Part shown: positions 16,211 to 25,933 of the stretch, piece by piece | Layout of the letters: each line of letters opens with the position of its first letter | Numbering within the stretch: position 1 is the first letter of the stretch | NCBI GenBank assembly: GCA_017534025.1 | Contig: JAFWDF010000066.1 | Span: 1-36,919 of the forward strand | DNA length: 36,919 nucleotides | From: Bacillota bacterium | GTDB taxonomy: Bacteria; Bacillota; Clostridia; Peptostreptococcales; Anaerovoracaceae | Direction: 5' to 3' | Notes under the pieces: generated by a model | The model's database searches: none | The model's input: only the letters and a program-made list of their open reading frames with translations | What the model was told of the DNA's origin: nothing | Position numbers and translations under genes: made by a program

Positions 16211-17740
16211 TTACATATTCTGCTGTTCTTCATAAATCATCTTGTTCACAGCATTAATATATGCGATGAGACTCGCCTCGATGACGTCTGTGCTGATGCC
16301 GCGGCCGGTCACTTCCACGCGCTTGCCGTTGACCATCTCACTGAGAGCCACGGTGGCATCGCCCAGCGCGTCCTTGCCTTCCGTAACGGAACGCAGCTTA
16401 TAATCCTCGACATGGAACTGCCGGTCCACAATCTTTTCCATGGCGATGAAAGCCGCATCGATCGGGCCGTCGCCCGTACCGAACTCTTCGATCTCCTTGC
16501 CTTCCTTGTTCAGGCACACAATCGTGGTTGCGGTAATGGTATTGCCGCTGTTGGAAACAAAGCGCACCAGTTTGTAGGTATCCGGTACCTGCACGGCTTC
16601 CTTGGCGAGAATCGCTTCGATATCCCGGTCGTATACGTTCTTCTTTCTGTCAGCCAGTTCCTTGAACTTTTTGAATGCGACCTTCAGTTCCTTTTCATTG
16701 ATTTCATAACCCAGTTCTTCGATCCGTGCCTTCAGAGCCGCCTTTCCGGAGTGCTTGCCCAGCACCAGGCTCTTTTCGGTGATGCCGATGGATTCCGGCG
16801 TCATGATTTCGTAAGTGGCCTTGTTCTTCAGCACGCCGTCCTGATGGATGCCTGCCTCGTGGGCAAAGGCATTCTCCCCGACGATGGCCTTGTTCGGCTG
16901 TACCTTCACACCGGTGATCCGGGTGAGCAGCCGGGAAGACCGCATAATTTCTTTTGTATTAATGTTCGTCTGCACCTGGTAGCGATCCCGGCGGGTGTGG
17001 AGCGCCATCGCGATTTCTTCCAGCGCGGCATTGCCCGCCCGCTCACCGATTCCGTTCACGGTACATTCCAGCTGCGTGGCACCGGCTCTGACGGCGGCGA
17101 TGGAGTTGGCTATCGCCAGACCGAGGTCGTTATGGCAGTGTACAGACATCGTCACGTTGTCCATGGCCGGGCATTTTTCACGGATGGCCGTGAGGAATTC
17201 ATAATATTCGTCCGGCGTGGTATATCCCACAGTATCCGGAATATTAATGGTCGTGGCGCCGGCCTTGATTACCCGGTCAAAAATCTTCGCGAGGAAGTCC
17301 ACTTCACTGCGGGTTGCGTCCTCTGCAGAAAATTCTACATCCGACACGAATTTTTTCGCATATTTTACAGCGTTCACAGCGCTTTCAATAACTGCGTCCG
17401 GTTCCATCTGCAGCTTGTACTGCATGTGAATAGGGGAGGTGGCGATGAATGTGTGAATACGCGGAGACACCGCGTTTCTGACCGATTCAGCCGCCCGTTC
17501 AATATCTCCCTCCAGCGCTCTGGCCAGACTGGCTACGGTACAGGTCTTCATCGTCTCGGCAATTGCCTTGACCGAATTAAAGTCCCCCGGAGAAGACGCC
17601 GCGAAACCGGCTTCCATGATATCCACTCCCAGCCGTTCCAGCTGCTTCGCCATTTCAATCTTTTCCACCTGATTCATGCTGCAGCCCGGTGACTGCTCAC
17701 CGTCCCGCAGTGTCGTATCGAAAATTTTAATTGTTTTCAT
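16211..17740 (-). CDS. leuA: 2-isopropylmalate synthase
   Basis: A 509-residue LeuA, which condenses acetyl-CoA with 2-ketoisovalerate, the first committed step to leucine. The N-terminal TIM barrel has FDTTLRDGEQSPG (residues 7-19), metal-binding HCHNDLGLA (about 201-209) and GIGERAGN. Linker helices follow, then a C-terminal regulatory LeuA dimer domain from about residue 380 (TATTIVCLN, GDGPIDAAF, VTGRGISTDVIEASLIAY), where leucine normally binds to inhibit. The ATG at 17740 has AAGGAGG about 6-8 nt upstream. It is the first gene after the T-box leader, so its transcription is predicted to rise when tRNA-Leu is uncharged. Confidence 0.97.
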   Translation of the reverse strand: MKTIKIFDTTLRDGEQSPGCSMNQVEKIEMAKQLERLGVDIMEAGFAASSPGDFNSVKAIAETMKTCTVASLARALEGDIERAAESVRNAVSPRIHTFIATSPIHMQYKLQMEPDAVIESAVNAVKYAKKFVSDVEFSAEDATRSEVDFLAKIFDRVIKAGATTINIPDTVGYTTPDEYYEFLTAIREKCPAMDNVTMSVHCHNDLGLAIANSIAAVRAGATQLECTVNGIGERAGNAALEEIAMALHTRRDRYQVQTNINTKEIMRSSRLLTRITGVKVQPNKAIVGENAFAHEAGIHQDGVLKNKATYEIMTPESIGITEKSLVLGKHSGKAALKARIEELGYEINEKELKVAFKKFKELADRKKNVYDRDIEAILAKEAVQVPDTYKLVRFVSNSGNTITATTIVCLNKEGKEIEEFGTGDGPIDAAFIAMEKIVDRQFHVEDYKLRSVTEGKDALGDATVALSEMVNGKRVEVTGRGISTDVIEASLIAYINAVNKMIYEEQQNM

Positions 17741-17833
17741 TCCTGTCCTCCTTGAAACTGCCTCATACTGTCCATCCTTCGGATCTGTTTTCCGGCGGGC
17801 AAAACCGCACCGCCGCCGTCCGCAGCACTATGC

Positions 17834-18190
17834 AAAAAGTCCCTGAAGTCCTGCGGACTCCAGGGACGATAATAAACTATTACCGCGGTACCACCCTGCT
17901 TACTGCATCTGATACGCAATCACTCAAAAGGTTCTGTCAAACCTCCGGTCCTGATAACGGAACCTGCCGGCATTCCTTACTTTCCGGAACAGGCCGGCCA
18001 GCCGGTTCCTCGTCCTCGGGAATGCTGCTCGGAAGCGAGACTTGACGGCCTGTACGCACCGGTTCGCAGCATCCACCGGCTCTCTGCAGCGTCTTTCCAG
18101 AACATCAATAACTTCGTCTTAGCATTTGAACTATATGGGATCGCTCCCTTTTTCCGGCACATCCTTCATCCATTCGGAAAGTGTACCATT
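17834..18190 (-). promoter_or_regulatory. T-box leader (tRNA-Leu sensing) of leuACD
   Basis: Reading leftward, the conserved T-box AGGGTGGTACCGCGGTA occupies 17897-17881. The terminator follows at 17867-17834 (GTCCCT and AGGGAC arms, then TTTTT). The Stem I apical region GAGAGCCGGTGGATGC lies near 18075. My hand fold pairs GACG with CGTC and GAAG with CTTC, leaving an internal loop with CTC (18037-18039), a Leu codon, as specifier. UGGU in the T-box pairs with ACCA, matching the A discriminator of tRNA-Leu. Uncharged tRNA would stabilise the antiterminator and switch on leuACD. Confidence 0.94.
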
Positions 18191-18197
18191 GACAAGG

Positions 18198-18227
18198 ATT
18201 ATACACGATATGCACGGTTCTTGTCAA
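18198..18227 (-). promoter_or_regulatory. Promoter of the leuACD T-box transcript
   Basis: Reading leftward, perfect -35 TTGACA (18222-18227) and -10 TATAAT (18198-18203) are 18 bp apart. Inverted copies of ATTGACAA at 18189-18196 and 18221-18228 flank the core and could be an operator. Confidence 0.8.
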
Positions 18228-18237
18228 TTGTATTTTG

Positions 18238-18465
18238 TCACCGCTGAGCGGCCTGCTTTCCTCTTCCTGCGGTCATCTTCTCCAGCTTCCGCCGCGAAAG
18301 GACGATCTGCGAACCGCAGGTCAGACAACGCAGGCGGATGTCCATGCCGGTGCGGACAACTTCAAATTCCGTCCCTCCGCAGGGATGGCTCTTCCGGAGC
18401 GTCAGCCGGTCTCCAACAGCCGGTCCGGTTTTTACACCGGCCCGGCCGCCCGTTTCTTCCTTCAT
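18238..18465 (-). CDS. DUF951 family small zinc-ribbon-like protein
   Basis: A 75-residue DUF951 protein. The family core is seen as VGDRLTLRKSHPCGGTEFEV, then GMDIRLRCLTCGSQIVLSRRKLEK. Cysteines in HPCG and CLTCG probably bind a metal. The family is common in Firmicutes; its role is unknown, though its basic, ribbon-like form would suit nucleic acid binding. The ATG at 18463-18465 lies 5 nt after the serS stop, so the two are co-transcribed. The ribosome site (GAGG) is inside the serS end. An upstream in-frame extension overlapping serS does not match the family. Confidence 0.87.
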   Translation of the reverse strand: MKEETGGRAGVKTGPAVGDRLTLRKSHPCGGTEFEVVRTGMDIRLRCLTCGSQIVLSRRKLEKMTAGRGKQAAQR

Positions 18466-18470
18466 CTGAA

Positions 18471-19745
18471 TTATTTCGCCTCGATGCGGTCGCAGCCCAT
18501 GTATGGCCGCAGCACTTCCGGAACGGTAACCGATCCGTCTTCGTTCTGATAGTTTTCCAGAACGGCTGCCAGGCATCTGCCCACTGCCAGACCGGATCCG
18601 TTCAGCGTATGTACAAATTCCGGCTTCGCCTTCGGTTCCGGACGGAAGCGGATATTCGCTCTTCTTGCCTGGAAATCCTCGGTGTTGGAGCAGGAGGAAA
18701 TCTCCACATAACGGCCGTAGCTCGGCATCCAGACTTCGATATCATAGGTCTTGGCTGCGCTGAACCCGGTATCCCCGGTGCACAGCGTGATCACTCTGTA
18801 CGGCAGCTTCAGTGCCTGCAGCACAGCCTCGGCATCGGACGTGAGCTTTTCCAGTTCCTCATAGGAATCTTCCGGCTTTACGATCTTGACCATTTCCACC
18901 TTATTGAACTGGTGCTGACGGATGATGCCTCTGGTATCGCGGCCGGCAGAACCGGCTTCCTTCCGGAAGCATGCGGTATATCCGGTGAAATACTTCGGCA
19001 GCTCGTCGGCGCTCAGGATCTCATCGGAATGCAGGTTGGTCAGAGGAACCTCCGCCGTCGGAATCAGGAACTGATCGTTCTGAACGGAATACATATCGTC
19101 CTCGAACTTCGGAAGCTGGCCGGTGCCGGTCATTGCTTTCCGGCCTACGATAAACGGAGACATTACTTCCGTATAGCCCTGTTCTTCTACATGAATATTA
19201 ATCATGAAGTTAATAAGGGAGCGTTCGAGACGCGCGCCTTTTCCTTTATATACCGTGAATCTTGCGCCGGACAGCTTGGCTGCGCGATCAAAATCCAGAA
19301 TGTCCAGATCGGTGCCGATATCCCAGTGGGCTTTCGGTTCAAATGCAAATTCCGTCGGCTCGGACCATCTGCGCACCTCGACATTTTCATTTTCATCAGC
19401 GCCGACCGGCGTCGTCGGACTCGGTGTGTTCGGAATGCTGAGCAGCAGATCCCGCAGTTCATTCTGCACGTCTTTGACCTGCTCATCCAGTTCGCCGATT
19501 TTTCCGGAGATCTCCTTCAGTTCCGCCATGAGCGCAGTCGTATCTTCGCCGGCTTTCTTCATCTTCGGAATTTCCCTGGATTCTCTGTTCTGTCTTGCCT
19601 TGAGCGCTTCTACTTCGCCCAGCAGCTCTCTTCTGCGGTCATCGATCTCCAGGGCGCGGCCGATGTTGTAATCGCCCTTGCCTCTCGATTCGAGAACCGC
19701 CTTCACATTTTCAAAATCTTCCCTTACTCGTTTAATGTCAAGCAT
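18471..19745 (-). CDS. serS: Seryl-tRNA synthetase
   Basis: A 424-residue bacterial-type SerRS, which charges tRNA-Ser (and tRNA-Sec where present). Residues 1-110 form the long antiparallel coiled coil that grips the tRNA variable arm. Class II motifs follow: motif 2 in GYTACFRKEAGSAGRDTRG (about 265-283), then the serine pocket region VEISSCSNTEDFQARR, and motif 3 with LNGSGLAVGRCLAAVLENYQ. AGGAGG lies about 9 nt before the ATG at 19745. It follows UPF0182 by 79 nt and no T-box precedes it. Confidence 0.97.
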   Translation of the reverse strand: MLDIKRVREDFENVKAVLESRGKGDYNIGRALEIDDRRRELLGEVEALKARQNRESREIPKMKKAGEDTTALMAELKEISGKIGELDEQVKDVQNELRDLLLSIPNTPSPTTPVGADENENVEVRRWSEPTEFAFEPKAHWDIGTDLDILDFDRAAKLSGARFTVYKGKGARLERSLINFMINIHVEEQGYTEVMSPFIVGRKAMTGTGQLPKFEDDMYSVQNDQFLIPTAEVPLTNLHSDEILSADELPKYFTGYTACFRKEAGSAGRDTRGIIRQHQFNKVEMVKIVKPEDSYEELEKLTSDAEAVLQALKLPYRVITLCTGDTGFSAAKTYDIEVWMPSYGRYVEISSCSNTEDFQARRANIRFRPEPKAKPEFVHTLNGSGLAVGRCLAAVLENYQNEDGSVTVPEVLRPYMGCDRIEAK

Positions 19746-19824
19746 TGTACTGTTTTCCTCCTAGTTATGGTTTATTATTCCCAGTGCAGCATCCTGCATC
19801 TGACTTAATACCTTTTTATTTTTT

Positions 19825-22755
19825 CTACAGATCCGGATCCTCCGTCAGATTCATCGTATCGGCCTCTTCCGCGCCGGACACATCCGCTCCCGCGTCATTG
19901 GCACCGGCGGATACATCTGCCGAAACGGTTCCGCTGCCCGCGGAGCTCATCTGATTGAGATACTGCCGCAGCTGCTCCTGATACTCTCCGTAGCTCTTCC
20001 AGTCGCCATTCTGCAGCGCCGTCTGCGAGTTGTCAAACGCTTCCTGCGCCAGGCGGGCCAAATCACTGACCGTGAGACTGCCGGTTTCGCCGGTACTGCT
20101 TTCTCCGCCTTCCGATCCCGGTATTTTTTCTTCCACATACTCATCACTGAGATGGAAGAGCATATCCAGGGATTCCGCCAGACTGGAGCCGTAGGCGATA
20201 CGGTCTCTGTACGCCACGATTACCCGCTTCACTTCCGGCAGACTGGTATCGGTAGCCGATTCCAGATAAACCGGTTCCACATAAAGCAGGCCGTCATCGA
20301 TCGGAATGACGAACATATCCCCTCTGGTGTACGTGGAGCCCGAAGAATTCCACAGCGAGAATTCCTTGGAAATCTCCGTGTTCTGGTCGATCTGCGACTC
20401 GATCTGCATCGGTCCGTAGACCACATTGTCCTTCGGGAATTTATACAGGATCAGTTCCCCGTAATGCTCCCCGTCGCAGCGTGCGACCATCAGGCCGGTC
20501 ATATTCTTCTTGCCGTTCGGCGTGTAGGCGATGGAGCTGATGAATTCCTCGGATTCCATGCCCGGCAGCTTCATGATGTAGTAGCCCGGCACCATTTCCG
20601 TTTCATCCTGTCCGTAAATATCCGTGGCGATGCTCCATTTATCCTCCTTCTGGTAGAAGACGGACACATCATTCATATGATACTTCTGGTAGATCTTCGC
20701 CTGGATATCGAACATGGCGTTCGAATAACGGATATGGGAGGCCAGGCCGTCCGGCATCTCGGATACATCTTTAATAAGTCCCGGATAAATCTTGCCGATC
20801 GTATCGGCAATCGGATCCTCGGAAACCTTATAGAAATTCACGCTGCCGTCATAGGCATTCACTGTAATTTTAATCGGATTCCGCACATAATTGATGGTTG
20901 TATTTTCATCCAGATCCATTTCTTCCGAGTACGGATAATTATCCGAAGTCGTATAGGCATCCATGATCCAGTAGAGCTGGCCGGAGTCCGAGACCACGAT
21001 GTACGGATCGTTATCAATGGACAGGAACGGTGCCAGCTTGTTGACCCGGTCCATGATATTGCGTTCGTACAGGATCTTTGAGTTGCTGTTAATGTTGGAC
21101 GACGCCAGAATACGGATATTGCCTTCCTTAATCGTGTAGAACAGCCTCTTCAGCGGCGTCAGCCGGATGCCCCGCTGTCCTTCGTAGGTGGAGTATTCGT
21201 TGGAATCTCCGCTCGGATAGTCAAATTCCAGTTCTTTTGTATTGGTAATGACATAGTCGTCGGTCATTTCGCCGAAATAGATTTCCGGCCGGTTGATCTG
21301 AATGTCCGGCGTACGCGATACCGGCGGAATGCCGGATATGAGCATTTCCGGCTGCCCGGTTTCTGTTACCGCGTCCACCTGGGACAGAGTGATGCCGTAG
21401 CCATGGGTATATTTCAGATGACTGGACAGCCAGGACACGCCGCTGCCCAGATTATCCGTCACCATTTCCCGTGCGGACAGGAAGGTCTGCGTATACAGCC
21501 CGTCAATCATGTAGCGGTCATTGTCCACATCATGGAAATTATAATACGTACGGATACTCTGCGTCTGGTTATAAAATTGCTTCGACGGCTCAAAATCATT
21601 AATACGGATATTGGAAATCGTCGCATCATTGGACTCGATGTTTTCCGCCGTCAGCGTTCCGCGCGCCGAATAGGACTGTACCGACACATCGTCCAGGTCA
21701 TAGGCCGCCTGCGTATAGGAAATATTGTTCTGCAGGAAAGGCTTTTCCTTGTTCAGTTCATCCGGTGAAACGATGAGGGAATGCACGCCTGTGGCCAGCA
21801 CAGTACCCAGAATGCTCACCGCAATCATAATAACCGGCAGAAGCAGTACTTTTTTCAGGTTCTTCTTTCTGGCAAAAATGGCCAGCATCACGGCTGCCAC
21901 AACAGCAAGGATGATTTCCAGCCGGTACATATTGAGGGTAATGTACACGTCCGTGAAGCCGGCGCCGTATACCACACCGGAGTCACTGTACAGCAGATCA
22001 AACTGCTTGAGTATGAACGTAACCGCCACAAAGAGGAAAAACAGCACGCCAAGTATGATCAGCTGTCTGGATGCGATCAGTCCGATGGTCCTCAGATTGC
22101 TGTTATCCACATGCATATCCCTCTGTCTGACCCCGAACAGATTGCTGAATATTCCGTCTTCTTTGATCGGCTCCGCTTCATAGACATCCTCCTCTTCCAG
22201 CACATGCGGCCGGCGCACGGTCACCAGGAAGAGGTAATAGGCGAAGGTCAGAATCAGGAAAGCGATGATCAGTGTTAATGACAATGCTGTCAGATTCCGG
22301 ATCAGTGCCAGTTTAAAGACATAGAAGGAAATGTCCAGCCCGAACAGCGGATCGGTTTTGTTGAATTTCGTGCTGTGGGACGCGTACAGAATGTCCTTCC
22401 ATAATGTATTGGTCAGGATATAGGTGACGGCTGCCGAGAAGATCACACTGAACACGATGGAGATCCTGCGAATATGCAGGTCGGACAGTCCTCCTTCCAC
22501 CGTATCCATTTTGCTCAGATACTCTCTGCGAAGGGTTCTGGTATAGAACCAGGCCAGGGCGGTGACTACGATGAAGACAGGCACCGCAATCTTCAGTTCT
22601 GTAAAAAGCTGCTTAAAGAATACCTGCGTGTAGCCAAGATCCTTAAACCACCAGTAATCGGTCACAAAGCTCACGATCAGATCCAGTGATGCGAAGATCA
22701 CTACCAGGACCAGCACCAGTGCGGCGATGCCTGTTTTTTTCGATTTCAGTTTCAT
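19825..22755 (-). CDS. UPF0182 family large membrane protein
   Basis: A 976-residue member of UPF0182. The N-terminal third holds about seven membrane helices (roughly 8-30, 50-68, 95-113, 155-180, 215-240, 275-290 and 305-325). The following 550 residues form a large extracytoplasmic domain typical of the family, with blocks such as YNFHDVDNDRYMIDGLY, GYGITLSQVDAV and IPPVSRTPDIQINRPEIYFGE. A low-complexity Ser/Gly/Ala tail closes the protein. The function is unknown. It is in line with serS and DUF951 on one side and the zinc-ribbon protein on the other. The 180-nt leader has mutually exclusive pairing segments (22781-22859). Confidence 0.95.
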   Translation of the reverse strand: MKLKSKKTGIAALVLVLVVIFASLDLIVSFVTDYWWFKDLGYTQVFFKQLFTELKIAVPVFIVVTALAWFYTRTLRREYLSKMDTVEGGLSDLHIRRISIVFSVIFSAAVTYILTNTLWKDILYASHSTKFNKTDPLFGLDISFYVFKLALIRNLTALSLTLIIAFLILTFAYYLFLVTVRRPHVLEEEDVYEAEPIKEDGIFSNLFGVRQRDMHVDNSNLRTIGLIASRQLIILGVLFFLFVAVTFILKQFDLLYSDSGVVYGAGFTDVYITLNMYRLEIILAVVAAVMLAIFARKKNLKKVLLLPVIMIAVSILGTVLATGVHSLIVSPDELNKEKPFLQNNISYTQAAYDLDDVSVQSYSARGTLTAENIESNDATISNIRINDFEPSKQFYNQTQSIRTYYNFHDVDNDRYMIDGLYTQTFLSAREMVTDNLGSGVSWLSSHLKYTHGYGITLSQVDAVTETGQPEMLISGIPPVSRTPDIQINRPEIYFGEMTDDYVITNTKELEFDYPSGDSNEYSTYEGQRGIRLTPLKRLFYTIKEGNIRILASSNINSNSKILYERNIMDRVNKLAPFLSIDNDPYIVVSDSGQLYWIMDAYTTSDNYPYSEEMDLDENTTINYVRNPIKITVNAYDGSVNFYKVSEDPIADTIGKIYPGLIKDVSEMPDGLASHIRYSNAMFDIQAKIYQKYHMNDVSVFYQKEDKWSIATDIYGQDETEMVPGYYIMKLPGMESEEFISSIAYTPNGKKNMTGLMVARCDGEHYGELILYKFPKDNVVYGPMQIESQIDQNTEISKEFSLWNSSGSTYTRGDMFVIPIDDGLLYVEPVYLESATDTSLPEVKRVIVAYRDRIAYGSSLAESLDMLFHLSDEYVEEKIPGSEGGESSTGETGSLTVSDLARLAQEAFDNSQTALQNGDWKSYGEYQEQLRQYLNQMSSAGSGTVSADVSAGANDAGADVSGAEEADTMNLTEDPDL

Positions 22756-22780
22756 GATTATTACCTGTCAATGCCTGAGC

Positions 22781-22859
22781 AAGCTTCCGTCGAATACCGG
22801 CCGGAAGCGCTGATATGCGGGAAACGGAAGCTTTTCCCTGCTAAGAGAAGAGCTTCCGT
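22781..22859 (-). promoter_or_regulatory. Possible alternative-pairing leader before UPF0182
   Basis: In the leftward transcript ACGGAAGCT (22859-22851) is followed by AGCTTCCGT (22832-22824) and then ACGGAAGCTT (22790-22781). The middle segment can pair fully with either neighbour, not both. There is no T-run, so neither is a classic terminator. The start codon is 26 nt further on. Confidence 0.4.
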
Positions 22860-22936
22860 CCATGTGTTGTATGAATGGCATGCGGGACATCCACAGTCCT
22901 GTAACAGGGCCGCTGCCCGCTGCCGGGGATCCGGTT

Positions 22937-25806
22937 TTACATTCGGAATATGCCGCTTCCGAACAGGGAATCCGCACCGGAGAACCCGCTTCCGAGTTTG
23001 TTGAAAATGATGCCCAGCATGGAATCCGGTGCCAGCAGACGGATACCGAAGATCAGGAATTCCAGCAAGACCGCTACGATCAGGACGATGATCACGATCC
23101 GCATGATTTTCAGAGACATCGGCTCGTCTTCATCCTTGGCCGCCTTTGCGGCTGCTGCCTTCGCAGCCTTCTTTCTGGCTTTCGCTTCCGCTTTGGCCGC
23201 CTTTTCTTCTTCCTTCGCGGCTTTATCGGATGGTTCTTTTTTGCCGAACAGTTTTTTCTTCGCCGGTTTTTCTTCCTCTTCTTTGGATTTTTTCGCCTCT
23301 TCCGGCTTATCCGCAGAAGCTTTGGTTTCCGCTGCTTTGTCCGAAGATTTGACGCCTTCCGCCGCAGCGGCAACCGCGGCGGCTGCAGCAGCAGCCTTCT
23401 TTTTCTCTTCTTCTATTTCAGCTTTTCTGGCGGCTTCCCTGGCGGCAGCTTCCGCAGCTGCGGCATCCAGTTCTTCCTGGCTCATATTCCGGATTTCTTC
23501 CTTGGTCAGTCGCTCTTCGTTTACTGAATAAGTAAATTCCTGTACTTCCGGCTCTTCGTAATAAACGAAGTCTTCTTCAGCCGGTTCCTCTTCCTCTGCG
23601 GATTCGGCAATGGCTTCTGCCAGGGTTTTTTCAGTTGCTGTAGCGGCTTCGGCAGGTTCCTCCGCTGCTTCTGCAGCAACTTCTTCAACAACCTCTTCGG
23701 CTTCACCAGCTTCTTCTGCAGCTTCCGGAGCGGCTTCTTCAACGGCCTCTCCGGCTTCTGCCGCTTCTTCCGCAGCTTCCGGAGCGGCTTCTCCAACCGT
23801 CTCTTCGGCTTCCGCTGCTTCTTCTGCAGCTTCCGGAGCGGCTTCCTCAACCGCCTCTTCGGCTTCCGTTACTTCTTCTGCAACTTCCGGAGCGGCTTCT
23901 TCAACGCCTCTTCGGTTTCTGCCGCTTCTTCCGCAGCTTCCGGAGCGGCTTCTTCAACCGCGTCTTCGGCTTCTGCCGCTTCTTCTGCAGCTTCCGGAGC
24001 GGCTTCTTCAACCGCCCCTTCGGTTTCTGCCGCTTCTTCCGCTACTTCCGGAGCGGCTTCTTCAACGGCCTCTTCGGTTTCTGCCACTTCTTCCGCTGCG
24101 GCTTCGGCCGCCTCCGCAACATCCATCGTCGAAATCAGATTCTCTGCTTCGCCGTCTTCCGGTTCACCGGTCCCTGCTTCCAGAATTTCCCGGGCTTCCG
24201 GTCCGAAGATATCTGTAATCGTCATCCTGGTAACCGGCTTTTTCTCCCAGAACGGAACATCGTCTTCCGGTTCGGCTGCCGCCAGGACTTCTGCCGCCGA
24301 AACCGCTTCCTGTCCTTCCTCGGTCGCCGTCACTCTGGTCGCTCCGTCCGGTCCGCTGGTTACCTCTACGGATCCGCTTCCGGTTCCGTTCACTTCCACG
24401 GATACCTGCACCGCTTTTGCCGCTTCGCTTCCGCCTTCGGCATCCTCGGTGTTCATATGAATTTCCTGCGTCTTAACCGTGTACTGCGTTCCGGAAGGAC
24501 TGTTAATGCGAATATTCACTTCCCGCGGCGTTTCTTCCGGTACGGCAGCCGCTTCCGCGTCCGCTTCCTCCGCAGTCCCTGCGGTTTCCAGGGTTCCAAG
24601 AACCTCTTCGATCGTCTCTGCCCGCGGAATGCCGTTTACCTCACGGTAACGATCGTATTCGTCTTCAATCGAAAGGAAATCAATCCGCGGCACATCGATC
24701 AGTTCTTCCCGTCTGCGTTCCGCTTTCTCTTCCAGTTCCTTCTCTTCTTCCGACATAAAGACCACGCGGTCCATATCTTCGGTGAACCGTTCCTCTACAT
24801 CAATCAGACGTTTGAACGTTTCCTGCGCCCGAAGTTCCTCCATATCCGCCTTATAGCCGGCGGACGGTCCCAGTTCTCTGGACGCAGCCTCCTGAACCTC
24901 TTCATATATATCCGGGCCCGATGTGAAGAGAAGACGATCTCCGCCCCGCAGGAAATCCGGCATATGCATGCTGCCCCATGTTTTCCTGGTTTCAAACGGG
25001 TCATACTGCTGTTCCTGCATCATCTTCGGAACGGAATACTTTCCGTTGGCGGCCCGTTCAGGCGGAGGCACCACCTTTTCCTTTTTCGCTGCCGCGGCTG
25101 CAGCAGCCTGCTGTGCCTGCTGTCTGGCCGCAGCCGATGCAGCCGCCGCCGCGTTGGCGTTCTTCTGTACCGCAGACGGTCTTTTGGAAAGATCCCAGTT
25201 CAGCAGCGGTTCTTCTTTCTTTACACCGGTTCCAAAGATAAATTCCGCCGCCGTCGGCGCCTTCCTGTATACCGGTTCTTCTCCGGACTGCACGGACTGG
25301 ATCGGCGTACCGTCAAAATTCGTCGACAGATAATCATTGATCCAGCCGGTATTGCGGGGAGGCGGAGCAGGATCGTCATCCTCCAGCAGACTGTCATACT
25401 CTTTCATATCCATCTGGGACGGAAGGCTGAACAGATCCTGGCGTACTTCTGCGACAGGAGGCTCTTTCGGTGCTCTTTCCACCAGAATATCGACCTGCTG
25501 GTCCACTTCCTTCTGCAATTCTTCGTTTTCCGGTTCAAAAGTAAACAGGAACTTCACTTCTTCCGGTTCTTTCCAGCCGCTTCCGGGATGCTGGTCATAG
25601 GTTCTGCCGCTCTCGTTATCTACGAGCAGTCCTCCCTGCCAGTCCACGGAAACATCTGCCGGCTCCCTGCCTTTCGGCTTCGGGTATTCCTGAATATTCC
25701 ACTTGAATTCTTCCCCCGGGCGGCCGCCTCTGGATATGTATGCCCCACAGTGAGGGCATCTGACCGATCCATCCGGCACCACTCGTCCACATGCTTTACA
25801 TCTCAT
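22937..25806 (-). pseudogene. Zinc-ribbon, Ala/Glu-repeat, tail-anchored protein, frameshifted
   Basis: Inferred as one gene of about 956 codons. Residues 1-21 hold a zinc ribbon with Cys 3, 6, 17 and 20. A long acidic cytoplasmic region follows, then eight 18-residue repeats (VEEAAPEAAEEAAE type), a Lys/Ala/Glu-rich segment, and one C-terminal membrane helix (IVIIVLIVAVLLEFLIFG) with a short tail. The first frame runs from 25806 to a stop at 23869 and the second resumes at once to a stop at 22937. The break is at 23905-23906, where one G is missing relative to the other repeat copies (AACGCC for AACGGCC). Family unknown. The zinc ribbon suggests a scaffold at the membrane, with no visible catalytic site. 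It shares the strand with UPF0182 downstream. Confidence 0.82.
23636..24066 (-). repeat. Eight 54-bp in-frame tandem repeats
   Basis: Units start, in reading order, at 24066, 24012, 23958, 23905, 23851, 23797, 23743 and 23689. Seven are 54 bp and the third is 53 bp, which creates the frameshift. Each encodes 18 residues rich in Glu and Ala, probably an extended or helical spacer. Confidence 0.9.
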
Positions 25807-25865
25807 AAATATACTACTCCCGGCTCATAAACGAACTCGTTCTTTTAACCAATCATACATAGTAC

Positions 25866-25894
25866 ATTATATACTATAAAAAATTCCATAGCAA
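25866..25894 (-). promoter_or_regulatory. Promoter of the zinc-ribbon repeat gene
   Basis: Reading leftward, -35 TTGCTA (25889-25894) and -10 TATAAT (25866-25871) are 17 bp apart. The gene's ATG follows 60 bp later. Confidence 0.6.
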
Positions 25895-25933
25895 TGAAAA
25901 GGCAAGGAATTTCATCCTGCCGAACAGTTACTT

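Noticed and set aside
18126..19808. Long rightward reading frame opposite serS
   Set aside because: It is the antisense of a clearly conserved synthetase, Arg/His-rich and without family features.
23521..23850. 109-residue Lys/Pro/Arg-rich leftward protein
   Set aside because: It is the out-of-frame translation of the 54-bp repeats created by the frameshift.
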